A stretch of DNA of 64,000 nucleotides, taken from Pontivivens sp032464575. GTDB taxonomy: Bacteria; Pseudomonadota; Alphaproteobacteria; Rhodobacterales; Rhodobacteraceae. How positions within the stretch are numbered: the first letter of the stretch is position 1; every line of letters starts with the position of its first letter. Location of the stretch: contig JAWDKM010000001.1 of NCBI GenBank assembly GCA_032464575.1, forward strand, positions 434,001-498,000, written 5' to 3'. Made by a program: the position numbers and the translations under genes. The notes beneath the pieces are model-generated. The model did not search any database, was not told the origin of the DNA, and worked only from the letters and a program-made list of their open reading frames with translations. This document shows, in pieces, positions 16,889-29,200 of this stretch.

Positions 16889-17188
16889 TCAGCCCTCGCC
16901 GCCCTCCTGCGATCCGGCGTCGATCTTGCCATGGCGCGCCTCGTACTGCGCGACCGCGTTCACGAGCATCGCGGCGAGGCGCTTGGCGGTGAAGGGGGAG
17001 AGCATCACGCGGTCGTTCAGATCGACCTCGTATTCCTCGCCCTTGCCGTGCCAGCTCCGCCCGATGCCGAAGAGGACCGAGATCTCCTCCCGCGTGCTCG
17101 CCACATTCGCGACATTGGCGTAGCTGGTGCGCATCTTCTCGTCGCGGAAGATGACGCTCTTGCCCTGCCCTGCCTGCTGCTCTGCCAT
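16889..17188 (-). CDS. DUF3467 family small protein
   Basis: A 99-residue cytoplasmic protein. The segment MRTSYANVANVASTREEISVLFG followed by acidic strands and FTAKRLAAMLVNAVAQYE is the DUF3467 pattern, a small family of unknown function. It starts 14 nt after the giant gene stop with AGGGACAGG upstream, and ends 17 nt before the GAF/HlyD gene, so it is inside the same operon. By position it could be a chaperone, adaptor or regulator for the giant protein or the motor; nothing in the sequence decides this. There is no signal peptide and no cysteine. Confidence 0.85.
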   Translation of the reverse strand: MAEQQAGQGKSVIFRDEKMRTSYANVANVASTREEISVLFGIGRSWHGKGEEYEVDLNDRVMLSPFTAKRLAAMLVNAVAQYEARHGKIDAGSQEGGEG

Positions 17189-17202
17189 GGTTGCCTGTCC
17201 CT

Positions 17203-20200
17203 TTATCCCTTGGTTTGCGGGGACTGTACCGGCGCCCCCGAACGGGGTCCACCGGCGGTGCGCCGCAGATCGAAACCGGCGCCGGACCAGTTGCGCAAAC
17301 GCTGCTCTAGGCTGCCCGCGCGGGCCTTTCGGCGGCGCAGCGCCGGGGCCGTGAGGGCGAGGAGGGCCGCTGCGGCCTCCCCTTGCGCGGTCTCGTCGTC
17401 GCCGAGGTCGATGAGGGCGAGCAGATCGTCCTCCGCCTCCTCCGACGTGGCGGCCGCGACACCCTCCTGCAGCTCCGGCGGCAGGCCGGGATCGCCGGCC
17501 TCCAGCGGATCGGCCTCAGGCAGCGTGACCTCGCCTTGTGCCGGGAAGATGTCGAGATCCTCCGCGCCCACGCCGAGATAGCCGCGCAGCGCAGACCGGC
17601 CGGTCTTGACCGCCCCGTCGATCTGCATCCCCTGCCCGCCCATCGGACGCATCAGGTCCGTGCCCGGGCCCTGCAGGTCCTGGAGCATGCCCGCGAAGCT
17701 CGACATGAACCGGTCGAAGGCCTGCATCTTGACCTTCGCATTGGCCCGCGCCTCCGAGGCGGAGATCCCCGCCCCGTCGACGGTGCCGAGCTGCGGCGCG
17801 AGGTTGTCGAAGATCGAGCGCGCCGTATTGGTCTCCACCGCCCGGTTGTCCAGGATCCCGCCCGACACACCGAGGTTGAAGTAAGCGGAGATGTTGTCGA
17901 GGCCCGCGCCCGGCGTGAACTCCAGCGCGCCGAAGGTCTCGAACACCACGTCGCGGCCCGCGGCCACGTCGAAGCTGTTGAGGCCCGCGCCGCCGAACAC
18001 GAAGTCCGCATCGAAGTTCGAGGTCAGCAGGTCGTCGCCGCCGAAGTCCTGCAGCTCCGCCGTGGTCTCGACCTTCAGCTCCAGGCCGTTGCGGAACGTC
18101 ATGGTCGCGAAGTCGCCGATCACGAAGTCGCGGTCCGAGCCGCCCTCGACCGTGTCGCCGCCGGCGCCACCGAAGAGGATGTCCTCGCCCGCGCCGCCGC
18201 GCAGCGTGTCCGCGCCCTCGACCGTCGGAAGGAGCGGCGTCAGAAGCTGCGGCGTCAGGAACGAGCCGAGCTCAGGCGCGAACTCCGCCACGCCGCCATC
18301 GCCGAACAGGATGTCCCGCTCGCCCGCCGTGGTGATCCGGTCGTTGCCGTCGCCGCCCATCACGACCGTGCGGCCGCTGCCGATGGAGATGACGTCATCA
18401 CCGCCACCGGTGGTGGTCAGCGCTGTCACCGTGTCGAGGAACTGCTGATCCGTGAGCTCGATCGTGCCGTGATCGGCCAGGATCGCCGCATCGCCGGAGC
18501 CGAGCGTCAGCGTATCGCCGCCCGTTCCCATGATGCCAAGATGCTGGCCGGAACCGGAAGTCCAGCGATCGTCGCCGCCGCCGGTGAAGGCCGGATCGTC
18601 GATATCCGCCTCCAGCTCCACGATGGCGAAGGTCGTGGTGTCGGCAGTGATCACACCGTAATCGCCCAGCACCGCGGCATCGCCGTCGCCTTGGGTCAGG
18701 GTGTCGGCGCCGGTGCCGAGGATCGCCCGCAGCGTACCATCACCGATGGTGATGACGTCATCGCCCTCCGGCGTCGTCGCCCCATCAAGGCTGGTGAGCG
18801 TCAGCAGGTTGCCGGTCGCCGGGTCGAGATCGATCTCCGCGAGATCGCCCGCAATGTGGGCCAGCGTCAGGTCGCCGCCGGTCAGGCTGTCGTCCCCGAT
18901 GCCGAGGATCACCGCGGCCAGCGTCGCATCGCCGATGGTGACGCTGTCATTGCCGCCATCCTCGGTATCGTCGATCAGGTGATCGAGCAGGCCGCCGGTG
19001 GTGAAGGTCAGCGTCCCGTGATCGGCGAGCAGTGCGACGTCGCCATCGCCGAGCAGCGCGGTGTCGCCGAGTGCACCGAGGATGCCAAGGTGACGCCCGT
19101 CACCGGCGGTCCAGCGATCCGCCCCGGCCACCGGCCGTGCGGCGTTGGTGGCCAGCGCCTCGATCTCCACGATCTCGAAGGTGGTGGCGTCGGCGGTGAT
19201 GACACCGTGGTCGCCGATGACGGATGCGTCGCCGTCCCCTTGCGTCAGCGTATCGCCGCCCGCACCGAGGATCGCGCGCAGTACGCCATCGCCCAGCGTG
19301 ATCACATCGGCACCCGCAGTAGTCGCCGTGTCGAGGCTGGTCAGCGTCAGCAGATCGCCGCCCGTTGCGTCCACGTCGATCCGCGCCAGATCGCCCGCCA
19401 CATGGGCCAGCGTGAGGTCGCCACCGGTCAGGCTGTCATCGCCGGCGCCGAGGATGATCATCGCCAGCGCGCCGTCGCCCAGCGTGACCGTGTCGGCCCC
19501 GTGCAGGGACTGGAGCGTCGACGTCGTCTCGATCTCATCGACCCGGTCGCGCAGCGTCGCGGAATAGGTGATGGTGCCGAGATCGGCGAGCAGCGAGGCC
19601 ACGCCGTCCGCCAGCGTGATCACGTCATCGCCGACGCCGGCCAGCACATGCGCCGTCGCATCGCCGGAGGAGATCGTGTCGCCGCTGCCATCGCGTGCCA
19701 GCCCGTCGCCGCTCACCAGATCGACGAGATCTCCCGCCGCCGTGTAGCGCGCCGTGCCGTTGTCGCCGAAGATCACGACGCGGTCCGTCGCCCCGGCCTC
19801 GCGCGGGGTCGCGACACCGGCCACGGTGACCTCCGCCGCCGTGGTGATCGTGTCGCCACCGATCCCGCCGAGCACCAGCGCGTCGCCGACATCGGTGGCT
19901 ATCACGTCGTCACCGCCCGCCTCGAGGATCGTGCCGTCCACATCCCGCGTACTCGTCACGGTCCGCAGCAGGCCGTCGGTGAAGCCGAGCTCCCCGGTGT
20001 CGCCGAGCAGCACGTCGCGCCCGGTGCCGGTGAGGATCCGGTCCGCACCGCCGCCGCCGATCACGTATTTCGTGCCGCTCTCGGCCCGGATGGTGTCGGC
20101 CCCGGTATCCGTCGTCTCGGTATCGAGCGAGGTGATGGAGACCAGCGTGCCGAAGGCGAGCATGTCGGTCGCCGTCACCGGGATCTCGGTCCAGCCGGTC

Positions 20201-23200
20201 GGCTGGGCGAAGCGGACCTCGCCATAGTCGCCGATCGCGATGGCACGGCCCGAGGTAGTGCCCGCCGGATCGCCGCCTTGCAGGTTCAGCGTGTCGTCGC
20301 CGCCTCCGCCGATGACCACGACATCTGCCGCGGCACTGTCGACCACGTCGTCGCCGCCCGGAATGCCGAGGCTCTCATCGGTCAGGCGGATCACCGGCTC
20401 TGCGCCGGAGGTGTCGAGCGCTGTCATCAGGATCTGGTCGCCGAAGATCGCGGCACGGCCTCCACCGGTCGTGATCCGGTCGTCGCCCAGGCCACCGGCC
20501 ACCACGATGCGGCCACCACCCGTGGTGATGGTATCGGCGAAGCCCGGCCCGTTCGGATCGGCCTCACGCTCGGCGATGATGACGGGATCGTTCTCGCCCG
20601 CGACCATGTGGACGAGCGTCCGCTCGGCCACGCCGGTCCGCGGATCGAAGAAGATCGTCGTCGCGTCACCGCTCACAATCTGGGTGAAGTCGTCCGTGCC
20701 CGCGCCGAGCGACAGGGTGTCGTCGCCCGCGCCGCCCATCACGACATGGTTGCCCGCGCCGATCGTGACGCTGTCATCGCCGCCGCGATAGAGCTGCGGA
20801 TCGCCGTCCGCGCTGGTGAGCGGCACGCCCACCCGCGTGTCGGCGGGCGAGTAGTCGACACGGACCAGCCGGTCGTCGGCGCGCAGGCGGTCGATGGCGC
20901 CGGTATCGGCGATGACCGCGAGGCCACGCTCCGCATCGGTGCTCGCAGCACCCTCGGCCACGAGCCGGTCGTCGCCCTCGCCGAGGACCACGTCCGCGAT
21001 TGCCTGATTGAGGGCCACGTCATCCGCCCCGCCATCGCCCTTGAGCTGCGTGGAGGAGAAGATGGCCGCGAAGTCCTCGTCGGGGATCTGGCTGCGCAGG
21101 GTGTAGACCTCGAGCCCGTCCGCCGGGTCGAAGCTTGCAAGCGCCGGAACGGAGGGCAGGTTGACCGGCGCATCGCGGCGCAGGTCGCCGTAATCCGCCA
21201 CCAGCCGGACCCGCAGCCCGCCGCGCGACGTCACCGCCGCCGGCAGCGGCGCGAGGCCGAGCAGCACGTTCCAGCCGGCCCCGGCAACATAGCCCGCCAG
21301 CGCGTCGAAGGTCACGGAGCCGAGCAGCGGCAGCGGCTCGTTGACGTCACCATCGCCGTCGCGATCCGCCGCATCGGGCTGTGCCACATGGACGTAGCCG
21401 ACCCGGATCACGTCGTCGCCCCCACCGGCGATCGCATCGGTGTCGGAGGCGCTGACGACGATCACGTCGTCCCCGCCCGCGAGGCTCTGGTCCGTCTGCA
21501 TCAGCTCGACCAGCCCGGCATCGGAGCCGGTGAGCGAGGCCTCCAGCAGCACCACCTGCCCCGCGTCGGAGAGGACGCGCTGCACATCCGTGCCCTCGGG
21601 CAGCAGGCCCGCCTCGGTCCAGTCGTGGCCGCCGATGACCACGTCGTGGCCCTGACCGGCGAGCACCGTGGCCGGACCGAAGCCGTACTGGATCCAGTCA
21701 TGCCCGATCGGCCGGTTGTCCTGCGTCACGTCCAGATCGACCACGTCGATCATGTGGAAGCGCCGCGCGTCCGCATCCGCGTCGTAGAGCGTGATGCGCA
21801 CCGTATCGCCCGCCAGCAGGTGGCCGTGGATGTGCGCGGCGTCGGTGTTGCCCGCGAGGATGCGGTCCGAGCCCGCGCCGCCGATCATCACGGCCGTACC
21901 CGTCAGCCACTCATGCGTCGTCGCCGTCTCGGTACCCGCTGCGTCGCCGATGGCGCGCTGCCAGCTGATCGTGGTCGGCGTCAGCGCATCGAGGCGCGGC
22001 GTCGCGATGCCGGAGAAGAGCGCGTCGTCGCCCCCTTCGGAGAGCAGCTCCTCCTCCGTCTCGATGGAGAACCACTGCGCCAGCGGATCGGCGCCGCGAT
22101 ATTCCTCCAGCAGGCGCCCGTCCGCATCCACCGCGTTCGCGAGCGGCGTGAGGTCGAGCGTGTCGGCGGACAGGTCGAGCAGGCTGCCCGGATCGTCCGC
22201 ACGGTCGAAGAAGTAGGTGCCGCCCGCCTCCATCCAGCGCGCGTCGTAGGCGTCGGAGGACGGATCGATGAAGAGGCCGATTTCGTCGCCCGCGATCACT
22301 TCGAGCTGCTGACCCCAGAGGGTGTCCTCCGCTGGCGTGCCGATCACGGCAGCGCCGTAGCCTTCGATCGTGTCGTCGCCGAGGCCGCCGACCAGGATGT
22401 CGAAGCCGGTCGAGCCCTTGATGTGGTCGTCGCCCGCACCGCCATAGGCGCGCACGTTGGCGAGGGCCGCGCTCAGGTCGATCGTGTCGGCGCCCTCGCC
22501 GCCGAAGACTTGAAGGATGTCGTGCGCCAGCTCACCGGCGACGTTGGAGAGGCCGAGATTGGCGTCGCCGACCACGACCACCCGGTCGGGCGTCGTCGGA
22601 TCGCTGTCGTGATCCTCCAGCACCGTGCGCTCGGCCGCGGTGGAGAGCACCTGCGCCTCGTCGTCGCCGTCGCCCAGGTAGATCCGGGTCGGGCTGTCGT
22701 TGCGCACCGACTTGATCGTCACCTGCTTGTCCGCGCCGTCGCCGGTGTAGACCACGATGCCGCGGTCGTAGCCGGAGATCACGCTGTCGCTCTCCTCCGC
22801 CGAGGACAGGGTCGCCTCGTACTTGATGGAGGTCGCGATGGTGTCCGCACCCTGATCGTGGCGCATGGTGATCGAGTTCGAGGCGAGCTCGACCACCTGC
22901 GTGTCGTCCCTATCACCGGCGCGCGAGACCACGAGGCGCGAGGAGCCGGAGCCGCCGTCGAGCCGCACGGTCGTGTTGATCCCGTCGAGGTCGGAGCCCA
23001 GCACATCGGTCGGACGCGAACCGACGAAGAACTCGTCATCGCCCGCACCGGCGTGGATCGAGAGCGGCTGCGCCACTGAGATCAGCTCGATCGCGTCGTT
23101 GCCGCCGCCCAGATAGAGCTCGGTGGTGTCGAACGCGTTGATCGCGATGGAGGAGGTGATGCCCTCCCCATCCTCGTCCGCGCGGTTGCGGATATCGACC

Positions 23201-26200
23201 TGGGTGAAGGCGATGCGCGCCTTGAGCGGATCGGTCGAGACCTCGTCCGGCGAGGAGGTCGTCGGGTCCGCCGGGTTGAAGGGCTTGTACTCCTGCGCCG
23301 TCGTCTGGACATGGCGGTCCACCGACTGCGCGTTGTTGTAGAGCGTCAGCGCGTTGGTGCCGTCGCCGCCGATCAGCAGCACGCGGGAGGTGATGAAGGA
23401 GGTGTCGCCCACCTCGCCCTCCCGCGCGGCGGCGAGGAAGCCGGTGCCGCGCGCATCGAGGTCGAGCGCGTCGAACCAGTTCACCACCTCGGGCGTGTTG
23501 CCGCTGAGCGTGACCTGATCGAGGGCCGCCAGCGTCATCACGTCGAGCGCGTCGAGGCCCGCCGCCGCAAGCCGCGCCGCCCAGGCGCCATTGACCAGCG
23601 CCAGCACGTCGCTGTCGAGGCGCGAGACGTCGAGCGCCTCGCGCTCCGCATCGGTCAGCACCCGGCCGACCTTGACCACGTCGTCGCCGCCGCCGAGCGA
23701 GATCACCGCGTACTCGATGTCGCTGTCGAGGCCCGACTGGATGAAGTTGTTGTTGGCGTCGCCGAGCTGGATGCGCACCAGCTCCGCATTGTCGAGCAGG
23801 ATGCCCTGGCTCGACCCGCCGAAGCCGCGCAGCCAGCCGTAGGAGGTGTTCTCCGGGCTGTCCTCGGCCACCAGTTCGCTCTCGTCCGGCACGTAGCTCT
23901 GGCCGTAGACCGCCTTCAGCGCGCGGATCGTCACGTCGCGCTGGGTGGTCACACCGAACTCGCCATCCGCGCGGGAGCCGTCGCGGTCGCCGTAGAGCTT
24001 GAAGTCGATGACGTCGGAGCCCGACGCGCCGTCGAGCTGCACGAGGTTGTCGAAGGTGGAGAGGTCGTTGACCGCCCCGATCCGCACCGCGTCGAGCGAC
24101 AGCGCCTTCTTCTCGGACTGCGTGGCACCCGAGACCGGGCGCAGCACGACCGTCGCCACCCGCTTCGTCACCGTGTAGCCCGGCACGAAGACCGCGACGG
24201 ACAGGGTCGTTCCGTCGGGCTGCGGCACGAGGTCGATGCGGGTGTAGCCCGGCACCTGCTCCTCGACCTCGACATATTCGATGACCGGCACCAGCGCGTC
24301 CGGGCTCGACGTGTCGAGCTGGATGGACTGGTCCACCGGATCGAAGAAGCGCGCGGGACCGCCGACCTCGATCGTGTCGGAGCCGCGACCCGTGTTGACC
24401 GTCAGGCGCGTGTCGGAGGTGACGCCGTAGACATAGATCGTATCGTCGCCGTCGATCGCGTTGATCTGGATGGACTCCACGCCCTTGATCGAGGCGAGGT
24501 TGAGGCCCGCGCCCTTGATCTGCTGCACGCCCGCATCGTCCACGAAGACGATGAAGCGGTCGCCGATCTCGGTCCCTTCCAGGATCACCGTGTCGAAGCC
24601 CGAACCGCCGTCGATGTGCAGCGGCGCGTTCTTGTTGTAGCCGACCTTGTTCTTGCCCTTGCCGGAGCCGAGGTTCGTGACCCCCAGCGTCGCCTTCACG
24701 AAGAACGTGTCATCGCCGGCATCGCCGAAGAGGAAGCTCTCCGCCTTGTTGCGGTAGACTTGGAAGTAGTCGTTGCCCGACCCGCCATAGAGGCGCGTGG
24801 TGTCGCTGGCACCCGCCGTGGTCTCCACCACCGTGACGGAGCCGGTGCCCTCCGGGTTCGGAGCCTGCCGTGTCGAGACGACGGAGCCGAGGAAGAAGCT
24901 GTCCTTCCCGCCGTGGCCGTAGGCGTAGCTGAGCGCCCCGGTGTTGTCGAAGGTGAAGCTGTCCTGCCCCTCGGTCCCGTGCAGGAAGAGCTGCTCGGCC
25001 CCGGAATAGGAGATGAAGCGCTGATCCACGAGGTCCGGGATCGAGACGAGCGTCGCGCCCTCCAGCCGCTGCTTGTCGCCCGCATCCTGCGAGATCTGGA
25101 GCTGGGACTTGTCGACGCGGAAGTCGTGCTTGCGCGCGTCAGTGACGCCGGGGCGGAACTCCCGCTGCTCGTCGAAGGTGCCGCCATCGGGAATGCGGTC
25201 GATGCCGACGATGACGCTGTCCGCATTCTCGAACCGGGTGCCCGTGTAGGTGAAGGTGTCGGTCCAGAGGCTCGGATCGAGCGAGGTGACGATCACGCCC
25301 TGCCCCGCGCCGTCGTAGTCGAGCGACAGGTCCTGCAGGCTGAGCTCCCCACCCGACAGCGCATCCGCCGCGGTGGAGCCGGTGGCCGGGTAGCGGACGG
25401 AGCCGAAGCGCAGGTCCACGACCTCGTAGGCCAGCGTCCCTGCGGCGTTGTTCACGCGCAGGTCGGAGCCGAACCAGACGTCGCCCAGATGCCCGGCATC
25501 CAGATGCACCGTCGCCTCGCGCTTGTCGGGATCCCAGACCGCGATCTCGCCGATTACGTTTCCGGACGCATCGGTCAGCGCATCGCCGCTCTCCGGCGCC
25601 GCGTCGGGCTGGATCTCGACGTAGACGCGGACGAGGGCCGTCGCGCCGGAGACGGAGACGGTCTTCACCTCCTGCACCCGGTAATCACCGAGGCCGTCGG
25701 TGCGCGCGATGGTCAGAAGGTCATCGCGGCCCAGCATCTCGATATCCGTTGTGGCGACCGTCATGAAGAGCGCGCCCTCGTCGGCATCCCAGCTCGTGAC
25801 CGTCCCGATGGTGGAGCCCTCGAGGCGGACCGTATCGCCGCTCACCGGTTGCAGCGCGGTGTCGCGCAGCGTGATGCCGATCACCGCGTCGTTCGCGATG
25901 GCGCCGATCGTCGTCGTGGGCTCGGTGCCCGCGGAGGTCGACCAGCTCACCGACTGGCCCGCTTGCAGCAGCGCCGCACCTGTGCCGCCCGCAAGCGCCT
26001 CGCGGGTGATGACGAGCGTCACCGTGTCGCCGTCAATGGTCGCGATCCGCCCGATCTCGATGCCACCTGCCCGCAGCATGGTGCCGGTCACCGGCAGGTC
26101 CGCCAGCGCCGGGGCACCGATGGTGAAGATGCTGTCCACGGCCGTCAGCTCCGCGCCCAGCGTCACGCTGTAGCCGTTGCCGTCCGCGCCTGTCCACGCC

Positions 26201-29200
26201 ACCACGGTGCCCGCGGCGAGCGTGTTCGACGTGCCGCGCACCTGCAGCACGCCGCTGTCGAGCGCCGCAACGGTGCCGATGGAGCTGCCATTGCCCGTGA
26301 CGGTCGCGCCAAGCACAGGGGCCGCGCCTAGCGTATCGAGCGTCAGTTCCACGCCGTTGCCCACCATCACGGCGCCCGACGTGTCGATGTCCGACGAGAT
26401 CGTCTCGCCGTCCCCGATCAGGTCGAAGAAGGACTGGTCGAAGTCCGGCGTCGTATCCCGCAGCTCGGTCAGCGTGATGACCCGCGTGTCGCCGTTCCAG
26501 TCCGAAACGGTGCCGACCAGCGTCGAGCCGTCGGGCGCCGTCGCCGTGAAGGGCTGACCCGCGTAGAAGTCCCGCGCCCGCGCGTCGATCAGCGTCTGCG
26601 CGCTCAGGCTGTCGAAGGTCGCCGCGTCGATGACGCGGTCGGTCTCGGTCACGTCGCTGGCCACCGTCACGGTGCGCCCGCTCACGACATCGCCCGCATT
26701 GAAGGCCGGGTCGGCGAGGTCCTGGTAGGTGACCTCGACAATACCGAAGTAACGTCCGTCCACATCCACCACGTCGAGTACGGTGGCCTGGTCCATGCCG
26801 TTCGTCCCGTCGCGCAGCGTCAGCCGGTCGTTGACCAGCGGACGGAACGGGGTGAGCAGCGTCTCGGCAAAGAGCGCCTGCTCCGCCGTAAGCGTCGTCC
26901 CGTTCTCCTGCGCGTCGAGGACCACCTGCTCCTCGGCGGTCGGGGTATAGGTGAGCTCGACCGCGTAGACGCGGGTCAGCGCATCGCTCACGTCCTGCAC
27001 GGCAACGGTCTTGCCGCCCAGCGTCAAGCTCGTCTGGTTGGCGGTCGTCACCAGAGTCGCGGTGCCCACGGCCCACTGGTTGAGGCCCACGGGATCATCC
27101 TCGCGCACCAGTTCGGCCGTGCTGACGCCGCTGAAGACGTCGGCGCCGCGGTTGAGCGTGATGGTCACGTCGTTGCCCGCGATGGCGGTGATCTCGCCGG
27201 TCACGGTGCCATCGGCGTCGAGCGCGATTGTCCCGCCGACCGAGAGGCCGGACGCATCGTCGAGCGTCACGGTCTGAACATGCTCCACGAGGTCCCAGTC
27301 AAGCTGGTCGAGGCTGATCCGCGCGGTGTAGTCCACCACCATGCCGGTCAGATCGGTTCCCGTCGGCATGATGTAGGCTGGCATCCGCTCCGCCGAGGTC
27401 AGCCGCAGCGCATCGCCCGCGACCGGCAGCGTCGCCGTCGCCCCCTTCGTCACGGTCAGCACGTAGGCACCGCCGGTGAACTCCACCCCGGTGATCCGGC
27501 CCGCCGCGGTGGGCGAGTTTTCGAGGCCGTAGACCTGCAGCAGGTCGGCGACGCCCTCGGTCGTCACGATGTCGAGCGCCGCGTCGGCCGCCAGCGTGAT
27601 CTCGACGGTCCCGTCCGCTTGCGTGACGACGGAGGCCACGGTCGCGGCGATGTCGATCCCGCCGCGGAAGGCCCACTGATCCCCGAGTGCCGAGAAGTCG
27701 CTCGTCGTGCCCGCCACCACATGGGCGATCACGTCGAAGCCGCCGGCGGCGAAGGACGCCTCGGTCGCCGTGCGGTCGATGAGGGCCACGCCGATCACGT
27801 TCCCATCGGCGTCCTGCCGGTAGAGATGCGTCAGCTCCTCGTCGATATCGAAGTCCGGGAAGGTGTTCCCGTCGAGCGTGACGGTCACCGTGTCACCCGC
27901 CCGCGCCACGTTCGTCGGCGTGAAGATCACGCCCTTCGGGACGACCACCGGCACATCGCGGAAATTCAGCGCTGTGCCGGGCTCGCGCACCAGGTTCGCC
28001 TCGGCCCGGTCGACGTCCAGTACCTCAACCTCGATGATCGCGGTGTCGGTATCCAGCGACACGATCCGCCCGGTGTCGAGGCCCTGCGTCTCGCCCGTCC
28101 CGAAGGCGGACGAGATGTAGAGCTCCGTCACCGCCAGATCGATGCTGTTGTCGGAGATGTACTGGGCCAGTGCCGCCGAGGAACCCGGCTCCAGCTTGAT
28201 CTCCCAGTAGTCCGAGCCGAGATCGACGTCGAAGGCCGCGTTGCCGATGACCAGCGTCGGCACGGTGGTCGAGGTGAAGCCGGAGCCCGTCTTCTCGATC
28301 ACCGTGAGCTGCTGCGTCGGCTGGAAGGGCTGCGTGCCGTTGCGCAGGCGGTTGAAGGTCAGGTCCTGTCCCGTGCCGCCGATCAGGGTGCCGTTCCCGT
28401 CCACCGCGGGACCGGCATAGCCGACCTCGACCAGCTCGCGGCCGTCCGCCGTGATCAGGCTGTCCCCGGTATTGAAGCCCATCTCGCCCAGCGTGGTGGA
28501 GTTGGTGAACACCACGCGCTTGTTCGACAGCTCCGGCCGGACGTCGTCGGTGACGACGAAGGAGCCGCCCTGCGTCGTGGCGAACTCGCTGTAGAGCATC
28601 GTGCCGAAACCGATGGGGGCCGCGCCGTCCGCCATGCGGATATGCAGCTCGCCTGCCCCGGCCTTGTAGACCTCGACGGTGCCGATGGCGGTGCGCCAGC
28701 CGGTCGGATCGGCGGTCTTGTCGACGCTCGGATCCACCGCCCAGACGGTCTGCCCCTCGATGAACAGCCCCTCGAAGCCCGCGGGTACCCTCACAACAGC
28801 GATATCGAGGCCGAGGACCATGGCGTCCGCCGGCGGGACGTAGCCCGCCGCGGGGCCGGTATAGGCAAAGCCCTCCAGCACCGTGGTCGCATCCGCGCCG
28901 CTGTCCACGACGGTGATGTTGAGCGCGCTCACGTCGCGCTTCTGCTCCACGACCTCCGCCCGCGTTCCGTCGGAGGAGCCGTCGAGGATCACGACGCTCT
29001 GACCTGCGTAGAACGTGTCGGCGATGCCCGCGACCCGGACATCCGCGGAGCCCGTGACGATCTCGCTACCGAAGTCGCGCGCGATGGTCCGCGCGGCACT
29101 CAGCGAGATCGGCTCACCGGTCACCGACGCCTCGCCGAGGCGCAGGATCGGGCGGGTGTCGATGGCCGCATCGCCGGCACTCTCGTAGAGTGCCATGTCG

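Noticed and set aside
16872..17252. N-terminal extension of the GAF/HlyD protein
   Set aside because: It overlaps the DUF3467 gene in another frame and reads as Arg-rich shadow sequence.
17930..22500. Repeats in the giant gene as a CRISPR array
   Set aside because: The repeats are in-frame, degenerate protein repeats (GGxGDD) without identical direct repeats separated by unique spacers of constant length.
17383..23079. Plus-strand open frame of about 1,900 codons, and similar very long plus-strand frames opposite the giant gene (for example 37885-45405)
   Set aside because: Antisense shadows of GC-rich codon use. Their translations are Arg/Ala/Asp/His-biased low-information sequence with no domains, whereas the minus-strand frame has clear motifs throughout.
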